From NCBI GenBank assembly GCA_013141115.1, contig JABFRP010000004.1:248001-312000 (forward strand): 64,000 nt of DNA, in the 5' to 3' direction. Source of the stretch: Ferruginibacter sp. Its GTDB lineage: Bacteria > Bacteroidota > Bacteroidia > Chitinophagales > Chitinophagaceae. Positions 9,354-19,633 of this stretch are shown here, piece by piece. The notes beneath the pieces are model-generated. The model had not been told where the DNA came from, made no database searches, and saw only the letters and a program-made list of their open reading frames with translations. Numbering within the stretch: position 1 is the stretch's first letter; every line of letters starts with the position of its first letter. A program made the translations under genes and the position numbers.

Positions 9354-9898
9354 AATAACAGTACTTTTAAGTAAGCCGAAAGCTTTATATGCCAAGCCAA
9401 AAATTTGATATAGAAATGTTATGTACTTATGGCTAAATTTAATCAGCTTGAAATGTTTTAAAATATTATTTAACGAATGAAAAGTTTAATTTTTAATTGG
9501 GGTGATGAATGATAGTTGTAAATCACTAAGTCTGCAAATCAAAAATACAAGAGAGATATTTACAAGATTTAAACTTTTAGACAATTGTTTTTGAAGTGAA
9601 ATTCTATATGTTACTGATTATAAATAAAACGGGATGCTACATCGCTCTGCCTAAATAGGGGGTTGCATACGAGCAAAGAACTTGTTGTGGAGCACAATTA
9701 TTAGTTCGCTGGCAACATTCTTTTTATAATTCATTTTAATTTAAAAATTTTCTTTCTTACAGTCATTGTCTCCGGGCTTAACCAGATATGAATTCCCCGT
9801 AACTCAGCAATTGAAAATTTTGTACACCACGCTAAACCAAACTCAATTCGTCATTTCCTTAGCTTAACTGTTTTTTTCCTTTATTCATTGTTTTGTGT
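9354..9898. other. Non-coding gap with no recognised gene
   Basis: About 545 bases with stops in all frames and no recognisable protein or RNA. Nothing was seen here apart from AT-rich DNA. A promoter for the next gene lies at its end. Confidence 0.6.
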
Positions 9899-9929
9899 TT
9901 GAATAGAAAAAATACATAGAATAGGTTTG
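9899..9929 (+). promoter_or_regulatory. Bacteroidota-type promoter (TTG / TAnnTTTG)
   Basis: TAGGTTTG at 9922-9929 matches the -7 consensus TAnnTTTG. A TTG at 9899-9901 sits 20 bases upstream in the -33 position. The predicted start of transcription is about 20-25 bases before the ATG at 9959. Confidence 0.6.
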
Positions 9930-9958
9930 CACTTTGTAAAACTAAAATAATTTAAACA

Positions 9959-10705
9959 ATGAATAGAGAATTAGTATTTCTAAGAACATTTGCAGTTGCT
10001 ACTGCTGTTGGATTTGTTTTTATTGCCACTTCAGCTTTTAAGGAGAATGGTAACCAGAAATTTGGCGAGATTGATGTGGAAAGAATCAATATTGTGGAAA
10101 AGGATGGAACCGTTAAAATGGTGATCACCAACGTTGAAAGATTTCCAAACGGGAAAGTTAAAATTAATGGCAGGCCAACCAATGAAGGCCGGAAAAAGAG
10201 ATCTGGCATGCTGTATTTTAATGAAGACGGAATAGAATGTGGTGGATTTATTTACGATGGACAAAAAAATGCAAAGGGGCATAGTGCAGGGCTTTCACTC
10301 ACCTACGACCAGTACGACGGCGATCAGGTAATGCAGTTGCTTACACAGGACTACAAGGAAGGTGATAAAAGAGTTGTTACCAGTGGATTGATGTTCAACG
10401 ACAGACCTTCAAAAGAGTCGCAGATTAAAACAGAACAGATTATGAAAGAGTTGGACAAGCTTGGTAAAAAAGACCCTAAAGCCGCAGACGAAAAATACAA
10501 ATTATATGAAGCACAGGGATTGATTGGCGGTGCCCCACGTGTAATGCTTGGAAAATCAGGAAGTGAAAATAATGGATTGTTTCTTTTTGACAATAAAGGA
10601 ATGCCAAAAGCGATGTTTTATGTGGATAAAGAAAACAAAGCTAAACTTGATTTTTTTGATGATAAAGGAAATACCATTGCCTCGTTTCCAGACAAAATAA
10701 AGTAG
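9959..10705 (+). CDS. Exported repeat-rich beta protein of unknown function
   Basis: A 248-residue protein with an N-terminal signal or anchor (residues 8-26, FLRTFAVATAVGFVFIATSAF). The mature part opens with IDVERINIVEKDGTVKMVITN, followed by SGMLYFNEDGIECGGFIYDG, a Lys/Glu-rich helical insert (about 145-175), then PRVMLGKSGSENNGLFLFDN and repeated strand-turn units with DNKG and DDKGN. I know such proteins only as conserved hypotheticals. The repeated (D/N)xxG turns suggest a beta-solenoid-like fold, which is inference. Relatives sharing the SGxxxYxxxGxExGG core lie at 54959-55465, and a broken related copy at 56837-57232. It has its own promoter and a strong terminator. Confidence 0.7.
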   Translation: MNRELVFLRTFAVATAVGFVFIATSAFKENGNQKFGEIDVERINIVEKDGTVKMVITNVERFPNGKVKINGRPTNEGRKKRSGMLYFNEDGIECGGFIYDGQKNAKGHSAGLSLTYDQYDGDQVMQLLTQDYKEGDKRVVTSGLMFNDRPSKESQIKTEQIMKELDKLGKKDPKAADEKYKLYEAQGLIGGAPRVMLGKSGSENNGLFLFDNKGMPKAMFYVDKENKAKLDFFDDKGNTIASFPDKIK

Positions 10706-10710
10706 TATCT

Positions 10711-10748
10711 TATATAAAAATAGCCTTTTAAAGGGCTATTTTTATATA
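10711..10748 (+). terminator. Strong stem-loop terminator
   Basis: A perfect 15-bp inverted repeat (10711-10725 paired with 10734-10748) with an 8-base loop. The descending arm contains TTTTT. It lies 5 bases after the exported repeat protein stop and separates it from the two-component pair. Being symmetrical, it could act in both directions. Confidence 0.85.
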
Positions 10749-10767
10749 CTTTCATACCTGTTTTTCA

Positions 10768-11790
10768 ATGAAAAGACTTCTAAATAAAATACGACAAAAC
10801 GGATATTTTTTCCTGTTTATACTATTGTTTGCTTATATCCAGTCTATTTACTCCCGAATTTTAATAAGAGGAGATTTGAATATTTATATTTTCACTCCCG
10901 AAGCGGCTTTTGCCAAACTTATTGAAGTTTATATCTTGTTTTTGGTATTTGCCTTTTTTATCAGGTACTGGCAGGAATCAGAGATTTTTACTGTCAAAGA
11001 AATGGTAAAAATTTTTGGTACATCAATTATAGTTTACCTGGTAATAATACAAATTATAGGGTTGTTGATTTCAGTTATATTCGGCAATATTCAAAATAAT
11101 TTTAATTGGGAAACCGTTTCTCTTTCATCATTAACGCATTTGTTAGACGGATTTATTTATGGCAGTTTTATTCTGGCATATTACTACTTTCACAAAAATA
11201 AAAAACATCAGGAGCAATCAGCGTTATACAATCAGGCACTCTCCGAAAGCAGGATCAATCAACTCAAAACACAACTTAACCCGCATTTTCTCTTCAATAA
11301 TCTAAATGTTTTAGACCAACTGATTGAAGAAGACAAATATAAAGCATCGGAATTTTTAAATGAGTTTGCAGACATTTACCGGTATGTTTTGCAGGCTTCG
11401 GATAGAAAGCTTGTTCCTGTGTGTGAAGAATTGGCTTTTGCAGAGCGATACTTTAAATTAATACAACACAAATACGGCATAGCTTATCAGCTTAAAATTG
11501 AAAGATCAGGAAATGGCTATATCGTACCCTTAACTATGCAACTACTGATTGAAAATGCGGTTCAGCATAATTTAGGATCAACGGGAAATCCCGTACTTAT
11601 AACAATTGAAGTAACCAATTCTATCTATGTATCGAATAGTTTTATCCCGAAGAGGAACTCAAAGCTTACATCAGGGCGGGCATTACAAAACATCATAGAG
11701 CAATATAAGTTGCTAACGCACAAGCCAATTGAAATTCATAAATCGGATAACGAATTTTCCATAGTCATTCCTATAATTCAATCAGAATGA
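10768..11790 (+). CDS. LytS/YehU-type membrane sensor histidine kinase
   Basis: A 340-residue sensor kinase. Four hydrophobic segments fill residues 13-140 with little periplasmic sequence, so the signal is probably sensed in or at the membrane. The His_kinase domain carries the phospho-acceptor motif QLNPHFLFNNLN with His173 and the N-box LLIENAVQHN. The C-terminal ATPase part is short: the usual GxGL motif is reduced to TSGRALQNIIEQYKLL. The gene overlaps the LytTR regulator by 4 bases (ATGA), so the two are translationally coupled and form a cognate pair. The targets are unknown. Confidence 0.9.
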   Translation: MKRLLNKIRQNGYFFLFILLFAYIQSIYSRILIRGDLNIYIFTPEAAFAKLIEVYILFLVFAFFIRYWQESEIFTVKEMVKIFGTSIIVYLVIIQIIGLLISVIFGNIQNNFNWETVSLSSLTHLLDGFIYGSFILAYYYFHKNKKHQEQSALYNQALSESRINQLKTQLNPHFLFNNLNVLDQLIEEDKYKASEFLNEFADIYRYVLQASDRKLVPVCEELAFAERYFKLIQHKYGIAYQLKIERSGNGYIVPLTMQLLIENAVQHNLGSTGNPVLITIEVTNSIYVSNSFIPKRNSKLTSGRALQNIIEQYKLLTHKPIEIHKSDNEFSIVIPIIQSE

Positions 11791-12554
11791 TAAAAACCAT
11801 AATCATAGAAGACGAAATACCTGCAAGAAAAAAGTTAAAGAGATTTATCGAAGAGCAGCATGCCCAAATTAAAATAGTAGCTGAAATTGATAACATAGCA
11901 ATGGCAGTTGAGTTTTTAAAAAACACATCTGTGGATTTAATATTCTCCGATATAGAATTGCTGGATGGTAATGCTTTTGATATTTTTAAGCAAGTTTCTA
12001 TTTCCTGCCCAATTATTTTTACAACAGCTTATGATCAGTTTTGGATGAATGCTTTTGAAAGTAACGGAATAGCGTATTTGTTAAAACCATTTTCAAGAGA
12101 ACGCTTTCAAAATGCCTGGGACAAGTTCCTGCTTTTTAGAAATGCTTCATCGTATGAAAACAAACAGCTAACCAATCTTTCAAAACTGATTGAACAGAAC
12201 TTCGCCAAACAATCGTACAAAAAACGATTTACTATACATAAACATCAGGGATTTTCTTTTATAGATGTAGAAAACATAACATTTTTTGGAGCCGGCGAAG
12301 GTGTTGTTTTTGCATTTGATACAACGGGCAAAAAGCATTTATTGAACGAGTTAACTTTAAAAGAAATTGAAGAACAATTGAATCCTTCGGATTTTTTCAG
12401 GATCAACAGAAGCGAACTCGTTAGCAAACAACATGTAGAAAAGATTGAACGGTACACAAAAAATACACTTTCTGTAAGAATGAAAAGCTATACAAACCAT
12501 CTTAAAACGAGCCAAAGTAATACAGCAGCTTTCCGTGAATGGATAGAAAAATAA
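11787..12554 (+). CDS. LytTR-family response regulator
   Basis: A 255-residue response regulator. The receiver domain (1-115) has the acidic pair E8/D9, the phospho-acceptor Asp55 in IFSDIEL, the switch Thr in FTTAYD and the Lys in LLKPF. The C-terminal LytTR DNA-binding domain (about 155-255) contains FIDVENITFFGAGEG and the motif DFFRINRSELVSKQHVEKI. It is the partner of the overlapping LytS-type kinase. LytTR regulators bind paired direct repeats, and none was identified with confidence nearby. Confidence 0.92.
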   Translation: MIKTIIIEDEIPARKKLKRFIEEQHAQIKIVAEIDNIAMAVEFLKNTSVDLIFSDIELLDGNAFDIFKQVSISCPIIFTTAYDQFWMNAFESNGIAYLLKPFSRERFQNAWDKFLLFRNASSYENKQLTNLSKLIEQNFAKQSYKKRFTIHKHQGFSFIDVENITFFGAGEGVVFAFDTTGKKHLLNELTLKEIEEQLNPSDFFRINRSELVSKQHVEKIERYTKNTLSVRMKSYTNHLKTSQSNTAAFREWIEK

Positions 12555-13272
12555 GAACGATTGCATAATAAAGTATAAATGCAATAGCTGTTGAAGCACT
12601 TAATTAAAAGTGTAGGCATATTAAGGGCTTTACCTGTTGACATAAATATTTTAAACACTTTTTAATTTATAAGAGATATGGGTAGTATTTAAAACAGCAA
12701 ATTCATCAATAGGGGGCTTGAAATTAAGGAGAGTTTTAAAATCTGCCATTGTATAAAAAAATAGATAAGTGCGAAATTATTACCGGTATTGTCTTGAATA
12801 TTTAAAGTGATGAAAAAATACTATTTGTAAGCCTTGAAAATTTGAAGCACCGGGTTTTGGTAGACTCAAAAGGCGATTCTATAGATTAACAAGTTATTGG
12901 AGCAACAAAATTCTATTTTCAAGTGTCAAATATTTTATAATGAAAAAAGAAAATTTTATTCCCTCTGCAATCATTCGCTTGGATTACGACAAGATTGTTT
13001 TAAACCATTAACTATAAAAACCACTGAAAATCTTAATTGAGATGAAGTATAAATGGTGCAACGATAAATGCTCCGCCTGCATAAAAATTATTACCTGATC
13101 TGATTTTTAACTTGGAAAAAAATTATTGAGTTTCCAAATAATTGGGAATACTCTTAAATTGGAACTGGAAAAGCAATTTGATTGTTGCCTGATCTTTTGC
13201 AACAGTAAAAAACGGATTATAAATCTTTGGAAGCAGGATGTTTATAAACAGTAAGTTTTAACAACAAAAAAA
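12555..13272. other. Non-coding gap with one diverged repeat copy
   Basis: No intact gene was seen in these 718 bases. Bases about 12855-12930 resemble the spacers at 45643-45736 and 54809-54898, with shared blocks around TAGACTxAAA and TTGGAGCAACxAAxTTCTATTT. All three are followed within about 100 bases by an A-rich leader and an ATG. Here the ATG (12940) opens only a short frame. Confidence 0.5.
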
Positions 13273-14112
13273 ATGAAAAGTAAATTAACCCTGCATAACC
13301 AGCAGTTAACAAGTTTTCCTGAAATGCCAGACGGCCTTATTGAGCTGTCAGTATTCAACAATTTATTAGAAATTATTCCCGAGAGATTATGGGAGCTGAA
13401 AGAATTGGAAGTGCTTAACCTCTCTGCTAACAAGTTTACATCCATATCATATAAAATTGGGCAACTGCAAAACTTAAAGATGATTGATTTGGGACATAAT
13501 CTCATAAACGAAATACCTCCTTCAATAGGAACCCTTTTCAATCTGGATTCCTATCTCTATTTGCATAATAATCGTTTGAAATACTTGCCAGATGAAATTG
13601 GGGAGTTAAAAAAACTACAGTATCTGAATATTAGCCAAAATGAAATTCAAGAGTTACCCTCAGGTATTGGTAAGTTAACAATGATGGTAGAATTAAAGGC
13701 TGAAAAAAATAAATTAAATATCCTTCCTGATTCTTTCTTTAAACTTCCTCAACTTACTGAATTAAACATGGCTGGTAATCAGCTCAATATATTGCCTGTA
13801 CAGATGAAATTTCTTGAAAAATTAAGAGTGCTTAATCTTGAGGATAATTTAATGCAAAACCTGCCAACAGAAAATTATGCGTTAAACGAAATTCACTTAC
13901 GCAACAATTTAATAGAAAAAATTCCTGACAGTATAATAAACCTGGTTAACCTGCGAAAGCTTGATTTACGAGGAAATAAAATTACAATTGTTCCTGAGAT
14001 ATTGCTTGAATTGCCCAATTTAGAACGACTTGATTTACGCTGGAACCCTATAGACAATATCCCTTCTTGGATTAGCAGGTTAAAAGAAAAAGAATGTCTT
14101 GTATACTTTTAA
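13273..14112 (+). CDS. Leucine-rich repeat protein
   Basis: A 279-residue protein made almost entirely of leucine-rich repeats of about 23 residues (consensus LxxLxxLxLxxNxLxxLPxxIgxL). Examples are LKELEVLNLSANKFTSI, LKKLQYLNISQNEIQELP, LRVLNLEDNLMQNLP and LVNLRKLDLRGNKITIVP. It has no signal peptide or membrane segment, so it is probably cytosolic and acts by protein binding. The C-terminal cap NLERLDLRWNPIDNIPSWI is echoed by an 84-base fragment at 56634-56717. The CPBP protease gene follows 21 bases downstream and may be co-transcribed. Confidence 0.9.
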   Translation: MKSKLTLHNQQLTSFPEMPDGLIELSVFNNLLEIIPERLWELKELEVLNLSANKFTSISYKIGQLQNLKMIDLGHNLINEIPPSIGTLFNLDSYLYLHNNRLKYLPDEIGELKKLQYLNISQNEIQELPSGIGKLTMMVELKAEKNKLNILPDSFFKLPQLTELNMAGNQLNILPVQMKFLEKLRVLNLEDNLMQNLPTENYALNEIHLRNNLIEKIPDSIINLVNLRKLDLRGNKITIVPEILLELPNLERLDLRWNPIDNIPSWISRLKEKECLVYF

Positions 14113-14133
14113 TATTTTTTAAACGAAATTAAA

Positions 14134-14925
14134 ATGAGCAAAACAACTAAAATTGTATTGGTTACTTACCTGGCATTTGGGATTTACTGTTTTTTAGACG
14201 GACTTTATTTCAAAAGTTTAAGAAATTACATCAATCAAAACATTAAGAATGGAGGCATTAGTCATTTAATTACTTATTTAATTTCTGGCATTCCTATTTA
14301 TCTGGGTGCAATTTTAATTCATCGTTATAAAAAATGGGTGGATAGTTTAGGTTTTTCCGGTTCAATATTTAAAGGTATTTATTTCTCTTTTCTTTTTACT
14401 TTGCCAATGTTTATTGGTTTTGCAGTATTATTTAACTTTAATAATACAATTGATTTAGATGACTTATTAATAAAGGTATTTGCTGCAGCATTTTTTGAAG
14501 AGTTGTTTTTTAGAGGCTTTCTTTTTGGCCAAGTATTTAGATATTCAAGGTTTGGGTTTATTCCTTCTGTATTGTTTGGTGCATTATTTTTTGGTTTCAT
14601 TCATCTTTATCAAAGTACAGAATTAGTGGAATCTATAGGTATTTTTGCAATCACTTTTTTAGGAGGGATTTTATTTGCATGGATATTTGCAGAATGGGAT
14701 TACAATATTTGGATCCCAGTTTCTCTTCACCTGTTTATGAATCTTGCGGCGTTGATGTTTTCCGCATCGGAAAATGCACTTGGCGGTATTTATTTTAACA
14801 TTTTCAGAACCTTTTCAGTTGTTCTTGCTATTGCATTCACTATTGTTTATAAAAGGAGAAAGGGATTATCTTTTGAAATAAACAAAAATACACTTTGGAT
14901 GAAAAAACAGTTTACTAATGAATAA
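14134..14925 (+). CDS. CPBP-family intramembrane metalloprotease (Abi/CAAX-like)
   Basis: A 263-residue polytopic membrane protein with the three CPBP motifs: EELFFRG with Glu122, Glu123 and Arg127; FGFIH with His157; and the C-terminal HLFMN. These place the zinc-binding and catalytic residues inside the membrane, as in Rce1-like proteases. Family members process prenylated or secreted peptides or take part in bacteriocin self-immunity, but no peptide precursor was seen next to it. It follows the LRR gene at short distance in the same orientation. Confidence 0.9.
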   Translation: MSKTTKIVLVTYLAFGIYCFLDGLYFKSLRNYINQNIKNGGISHLITYLISGIPIYLGAILIHRYKKWVDSLGFSGSIFKGIYFSFLFTLPMFIGFAVLFNFNNTIDLDDLLIKVFAAAFFEELFFRGFLFGQVFRYSRFGFIPSVLFGALFFGFIHLYQSTELVESIGIFAITFLGGILFAWIFAEWDYNIWIPVSLHLFMNLAALMFSASENALGGIYFNIFRTFSVVLAIAFTIVYKRRKGLSFEINKNTLWMKKQFTNE

Positions 14926-14987
14926 GTTTTCATTTACTTTAAAGGTAAAGTAAGCTAAGAATTTACCAGATTTAATTGCAAAACATA

Positions 14988-15098
14988 AATTCAATCAGTG
15001 TTAGTTATGGAACCAGAGTGGCATTAATATACAGTTATAAGTATCCGGATATAATTAAACGTTCAGTAATGATTGGTACCAACCCACCAAGGCTTTGA
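14988..15098 (+). pseudogene. Internal fragment of an exported alpha/beta hydrolase
   Basis: Thirty-six codons matching the nucleophile region of the hydrolase at 16744-18230. The fragment reads ISVSYGTRVALIYSYKYPD followed by IIKRSVMIGTNPP, against ISYGTRIALLYSYKYPE and VIKRTVMIGANPP in the larger copy. It ends at TGA and has no start. The next 250 bases hold another short coding-like stretch (FEIPEYKSGDDLKLLKHN, about 15232-15330) of unknown origin. Confidence 0.8.
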
Positions 15099-15370
15099 TT
15101 AAGCATGTATCTCAACTCGGGGTATACCTCTTCAATCTTCGCTCCGGGCAATTAGATTTTTAAAGTGAGGCTTATGGTACGCTAAGTTTTTGTTTGGGCA
15201 CGAAAATATAAAAAATCGCACAACGTTTTTTTTGAAATTCCTGAATATAAAAGTGGCGATGACCTGAAATTACTTAAACATAATTTGAGTATAAATACTC
15301 CAACAATCATTAATGACATTTCATCTAAGTAAATTTCTTTTTGCTACTTTTGAAGTTAATTCATTGTATA

Positions 15371-16576
15371 ATGCTTTATTTATTTGGAATTGGCATAAAC
15401 CTTTTTCTTATTCTCTTACTCTTTTCAAAAAAGAACAAAATACTTGCGGATAAATTTTTATTGGCATGGCTTGTAATCATTTGCTGTCACTTATTACTTT
15501 TTGTAGCTGCCACTACAATTGCCAGTAACAACTATGTCGACGTATTTGCAGTCGCCCCGCTTTTTCCCCTATTGCACGGGCCTATGCTTTATTTATATAC
15601 TGCTGCAATGACAAATATGCTTCCTGCCAATAAAAAAATATGGGGTCTGCATTTTCTGCCGTTTTTTGTTGTTTTAGTTATAATAAGTCCTTTCTTTTTA
15701 TTATCAACAGAAGAAAAAGGGGCTGTTATTGATTCTGGAGGTAAAGGATACGAAATTCAAATGGGCATTAATGCTTACGCTATTTTAATTTCTGGAATTG
15801 CTTATGTAATATGGTTATTTATACTTTTAGGCAAGCACAAAAAAAATATTGCCAACCAATTTTCTTACGAAGAAAAAATTAAATTAAACTGGCTGCGTTA
15901 TTTAATCTATGGATTGGGGATTATTTGGATAATTATTATTGCACAAAATGTAAATGCAACATCGTACGACAATTATATTTTTGGCTCTGCGGTAGTGTTA
16001 GTAATTATAATTGGCTATTTTGGTATCAAGCAGGGAAGGATATATAGTAACACAATTAGTCAACAGCTAAACGACAATTTAGAAAGCAATCTTAAAGATG
16101 AATATCTTAATATTAATGTTGAAAAAGTTGAAAACGATTTGGCGATACCTGAAGAAACGCCAGTTTACGAGGTAGAAAAACAAACAGATATTTTAGTTAA
16201 AAAGAAATATGCTAATTCAGGTCTTACGGAAATAGCATCCCAAAAACTATATGATAAATTGAAGGAATTGATGCTGCAAGAAAAGTTTTATACTGAACCT
16301 GAACTTACGCTTACTGCTTTAGCAGAAAAATTAGATATATACCCGAATTACTTATCTCAGGTTATTAATGAGCAAGAAAGGAAGAGCTTTTACGATTATA
16401 TCAATAAACTAAGGGTGGAAGAATTTATCCGGCTAATACGAATACCTGAAAATAGTAAGTTTACAATGATGAGCCTGGCTTTAGATTGCGGATTTAATTC
16501 AAAATCTTCGTTTAATAAAAATTTCAAAAAAGTTACCGGGCAATCTCCATCAGCATATTTGGGTAAAAAGGGTTAA
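15371..16576 (+). CDS. AraC-family regulator with seven-helix-like membrane sensor domain
   Basis: A 401-residue membrane-bound transcription factor. The ATG at 15371 is preferred, because the longer in-frame extension starts with TTG. Residues 1-225 hold about seven hydrophobic helices (LFLILLLF, FLLAWLVIICCHLLLFVA, IWLFILLG and others). A charged linker (about 235-290) follows. The C-terminal AraC domain has LTALAEKLDIYPNYLSQVINE and the signature LALDCGFNSKSSFNKNFKKVTGQSPSAYL. This architecture is common in Bacteroidota and would couple a membrane signal directly to DNA binding. Its target may be the hydrolase downstream, which is only an inference from position. Confidence 0.88.
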   Translation: MLYLFGIGINLFLILLLFSKKNKILADKFLLAWLVIICCHLLLFVAATTIASNNYVDVFAVAPLFPLLHGPMLYLYTAAMTNMLPANKKIWGLHFLPFFVVLVIISPFFLLSTEEKGAVIDSGGKGYEIQMGINAYAILISGIAYVIWLFILLGKHKKNIANQFSYEEKIKLNWLRYLIYGLGIIWIIIIAQNVNATSYDNYIFGSAVVLVIIIGYFGIKQGRIYSNTISQQLNDNLESNLKDEYLNINVEKVENDLAIPEETPVYEVEKQTDILVKKKYANSGLTEIASQKLYDKLKELMLQEKFYTEPELTLTALAEKLDIYPNYLSQVINEQERKSFYDYINKLRVEEFIRLIRIPENSKFTMMSLALDCGFNSKSSFNKNFKKVTGQSPSAYLGKKG

Positions 16577-16743
16577 GGTTTACTTTTAGAAGTATTCTAT
16601 TACACTATAACCCGTTGTTATAATAAAATGTTGTCTATTGTATTGATAATCAGTAACTATAGAATCAGTCTTATCTTATAGGATAACTCTCTTACGGCAG
16701 TTTTATATTTCATCTTTGCACAAATAAAAAATGGTAAGCAATT

Positions 16744-18230
16744 ATGAAACAAATAAAATTTTATTTTCTGGCAGCATTTCTTTTTCTAACACTGCAAATC
16801 TTTAATCCTGTATTTTCCCAAAATGCATCTGTTCAAAAAATTAAAAGAGGCAAGGATATTACCATCAACAACCAAACTTATACATCCCTAGAAGGTTTTA
16901 TTGATGTACCCGAAAACTGGACAACTCACAGTGAGCGAAGAATACAATTGCCTGTTTTTATTGTAAGATCAGCAACAAAAACTCCGGCAGAGCCAATCTT
17001 TTGGCTTGATGGCGGCCCTGGTTCTTCCAATATTCTAACCGCAAAAAAAATTGCATCATCTCCAACTACGGCAAAACTACTGGAACACCATGATTTTGTT
17101 TGCATTGGTTATAGAGGGATAGATGGCTCTACAATTTTAAAATCAAAAAAAATAAATAAAGCCATGAAGGGGCTTAATCATCAAATGTTAAGTGATGAAT
17201 CGTTGAACAACGTAGAAGCAAAAATTAAAGAATATCAGGTTCAACTTAAAAAGGATGGCATTGATATTAATAATTACACCATGATTGATGTTATTGAAGA
17301 TTTTGAGTATGCTAGAAAGTATTTAGGCTACAAAAATATCAATACATTATCTATAAGCTATGGTACAAGGATAGCTTTATTGTATAGCTATAAATATCCC
17401 GAAGTTATAAAACGAACCGTAATGATAGGCGCAAACCCGCCGGGCCATTTTGTATGGTTTCCTGAAAAGGCCGAACAAATACTTGATATGTATGACAGCA
17501 TATTCAAATCTCAAAATGTAATTACTTACAAAGGGCAGCTAAAGGAAACTATGAAAAAGCATTTGAAAAATTGCCCAAGAGATGGTCGATATTTAAACTG
17601 GATGCCGACAAAATAAAGGCAGGCACTTTTTCTGTACTATTTAAAAAAGACATGGTAGGAATGGTGGCTAAAGCTTATTTTAAAGCTGCCAATAAAGGAG
17701 ATTATAGTTTATTATATGCAATGCAAAAATTTGTTGATATTGGGATAAAAAGTACCGGTGCTATAGGCGAAATGTCAGCAAAAGGATTTAGTGCCGATTA
17801 TCAGGAAGGGGTTGATTATAGGAAGACGTTAAAAGGAAATGCTACCGTTTTAGGTGGTAATATTTCTATTGGATACTGGGGTATAGCAAGTGCATTTAAA
17901 ATTAAAATGATACCTGAGGAATACAGAAAACCCAGAATGTCCTCCACTGAAACATTAGTTATAAGCGGCGACCTTGATGTATCTACACCATCGGATTATG
18001 CCAGAGATGAGCTGATGCCATTTTTGAAAAATGGTGAACAACTCATTTTAAGGAACATGTCGCATGAAGATATAATTACTGAAGCATTGAAAAGTCCTGA
18101 CTTACTATCTAAATATTTTGATGCTGGTATAGTGGATAAATCATCAATAATAGCGATAGGTACCATTGATTTCAAACCAAAAATGAAATTCGGTAAGGTT
18201 AAAATATTTGTAATGGGGGTAGTAATGTAA
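16744..18230 (+). pseudogene. Exported alpha/beta hydrolase (proline-iminopeptidase-like), frameshifted
   Basis: Two overlapping frames (to 17616 and from about 17571) together encode one hydrolase of about 495 residues. The N-terminus is a signal peptide ending VFSQ. WLDGGPGSSN is the HGGPG-type oxyanion motif, ISYGTR carries the nucleophile Ser (a leading Ser replaces the usual Gly), GDLDVSTPSDYARDELMPF holds the acid and MSHEDI the His. The frames join if the A5 run at 17554-17558 gains one A, giving MKKAFEKLPKRW. This could be a sequencing error or a recent mutation. A CATCTTTGCAC promoter-like box lies about 30 bases upstream of the ATG. Confidence 0.8.
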
Positions 18231-18340
18231 TTGTATAATAGAGAAAAAATAATGTTTGGGCTATTTGCCAAAGCCACAGTTTTGTTTATAATAATGGCTA
18301 TAAGTTACTATTATGTTAGCCATAAAAAAATTACACTAAT

Positions 18341-19000
18341 ATGAAACTCTTTGCAAGAAATCTGTTATTTTTTTTAGCCATTATTACGGCTACTCTAATA
18401 CCAACTATCTTTTTCATAGCACCAATGCAAGGTATTTTGTCTACAAAAAGTGCAATGCTTCTTTCAAATCAATTTTACTTAGTTAGTTTTTATATTCATG
18501 TCATTTTAGGAGGTATAGCCTTGCTAATTGGCTGGGTTGGATTCGTTGATAAAATAAGAAATAAATACTTGAATTTTCATAAGATTAGCGGTAGGATTTA
18601 TGTTGGTTGCTTTTTAATAACTGCCTTAACAAGTATATTGGTATCCTATCATTCAATGGGGGGAGTAGTTAGTCAATTGGGTTTTATGAGTGTAGGAGCC
18701 ATTGCTGTATTTACCACATGGAAAGGCTATACAGCAATTGTAAACAAGAAAATTGGTGAACACCAAGCTTGGATGCGATATAGCTACGCTTGTTGTTTGG
18801 CCTCTGTTACTCTAAGGCTTTGGAGTCCACTTTTAGGAGTAATTGTTGAGGATGGTTTATTGGTTTACAGAATTGTTGCCTGGTTGGCATGGGTGCCTAA
18901 TTTAATCGTTGTGTATTTTATAAATAAAAGGTATCTAACTCTTAATTTAAATAAGAAACAGAATGCTCTTTTAGCAAGTCCAAGAATAAAAGAAATGTAA
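18341..19000 (+). CDS. DUF2306-family membrane protein
   Basis: A 219-residue integral membrane protein with about seven helices. The motifs FHKISGRIYVGCFLITAL and GEHQAWMRYSYACCLASVTLRLWSP fit the DUF2306 family, where conserved His residues in HxxxGRxY and HxxWMxRSY may bind heme or metal (inference). A second member lies at 58735-59541, in a different operon context. The function is unknown. Confidence 0.78.
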   Translation: MKLFARNLLFFLAIITATLIPTIFFIAPMQGILSTKSAMLLSNQFYLVSFYIHVILGGIALLIGWVGFVDKIRNKYLNFHKISGRIYVGCFLITALTSILVSYHSMGGVVSQLGFMSVGAIAVFTTWKGYTAIVNKKIGEHQAWMRYSYACCLASVTLRLWSPLLGVIVEDGLLVYRIVAWLAWVPNLIVVYFINKRYLTLNLNKKQNALLASPRIKEM

Positions 19001-19073
19001 AAAAATATGTTTGGGTTTAAGCGCTTTATTTCTAACATTAACACAATTACAAAGAAACAGAAAAAATAAAAAA

Positions 19074-19507
19074 ATGAAGAAACCCATCATAGCATTTTTT
19101 CTAATTGGTCTGCCATTTAATGGACATGCTCAAAAAAAATGATAATCGTTTAGCTGGTATCGATAAACTTATTAAGCGTATTGTTAAGAAAATGGAATGT
19201 ACCAGGCATTTCCATTTCAGTGGTTGAAAAAAATAAAGTATTAATGGCAAAAGGGTTTGGGTATAAAGACTATGAGAATAAAAAGCCTGTTACAGAAAAT
19301 ACACAGTTTGCAATAGGTAGTTGCACAAAAGCATTTACAGCATCCTTATTAAGTTCTCCAATAAAAGATGGAAAACTTGACCTGAGCAAAACTGTAAATG
19401 ATTACATGCCTGAGTTGCAGTTTTACAATAACGAACTTACAAGAAGTGTTACAGTAAAAGATATGTTATGTCATAGAACTGGTTTACCTCGTCATGATTT
19501 GGCATGA
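19074..19507 (+). pseudogene. Truncated serine beta-lactamase-like hydrolase
   Basis: The remnant starts with a signal peptide (FFLIGLPFNGHAQ). It shifts frame at an A8 run (19132-19139), again at an A4 run (19189-19192), then reads KWNVPGISISVVEKNKVLM and the SxxK motif GSCTKAF. It runs on to MLCHRTGLPRHD before a stop. Only the first 140 or so of an expected 350-500 residues remain, so it cannot be active. It belongs to the same family as the intact serine hydrolase at 37096-38628. Confidence 0.85.
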
Positions 19508-19633
19508 GCAAACGGTTTAGTACCAATAAAAATAAACAATCAAACAGAGATTATTTAGTCCACATCATTGCAAAGAGAAAGGCAAATAAAGGATTGGAAG
19601 AGTAACAAAACGATAAAGATATTAATTGGCAAC

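Noticed and set aside
10351-10593. Minus-strand open frames inside the exported repeat protein gene
   Set aside because: Antisense shadows of a gene with a clear promoter and terminator on the plus strand.
16605-16630. Short inverted repeat TATAAC...GTTATA after the AraC regulator
   Set aside because: Only 6 bp, AT-rich and without a T-run, so too weak to call a terminator.
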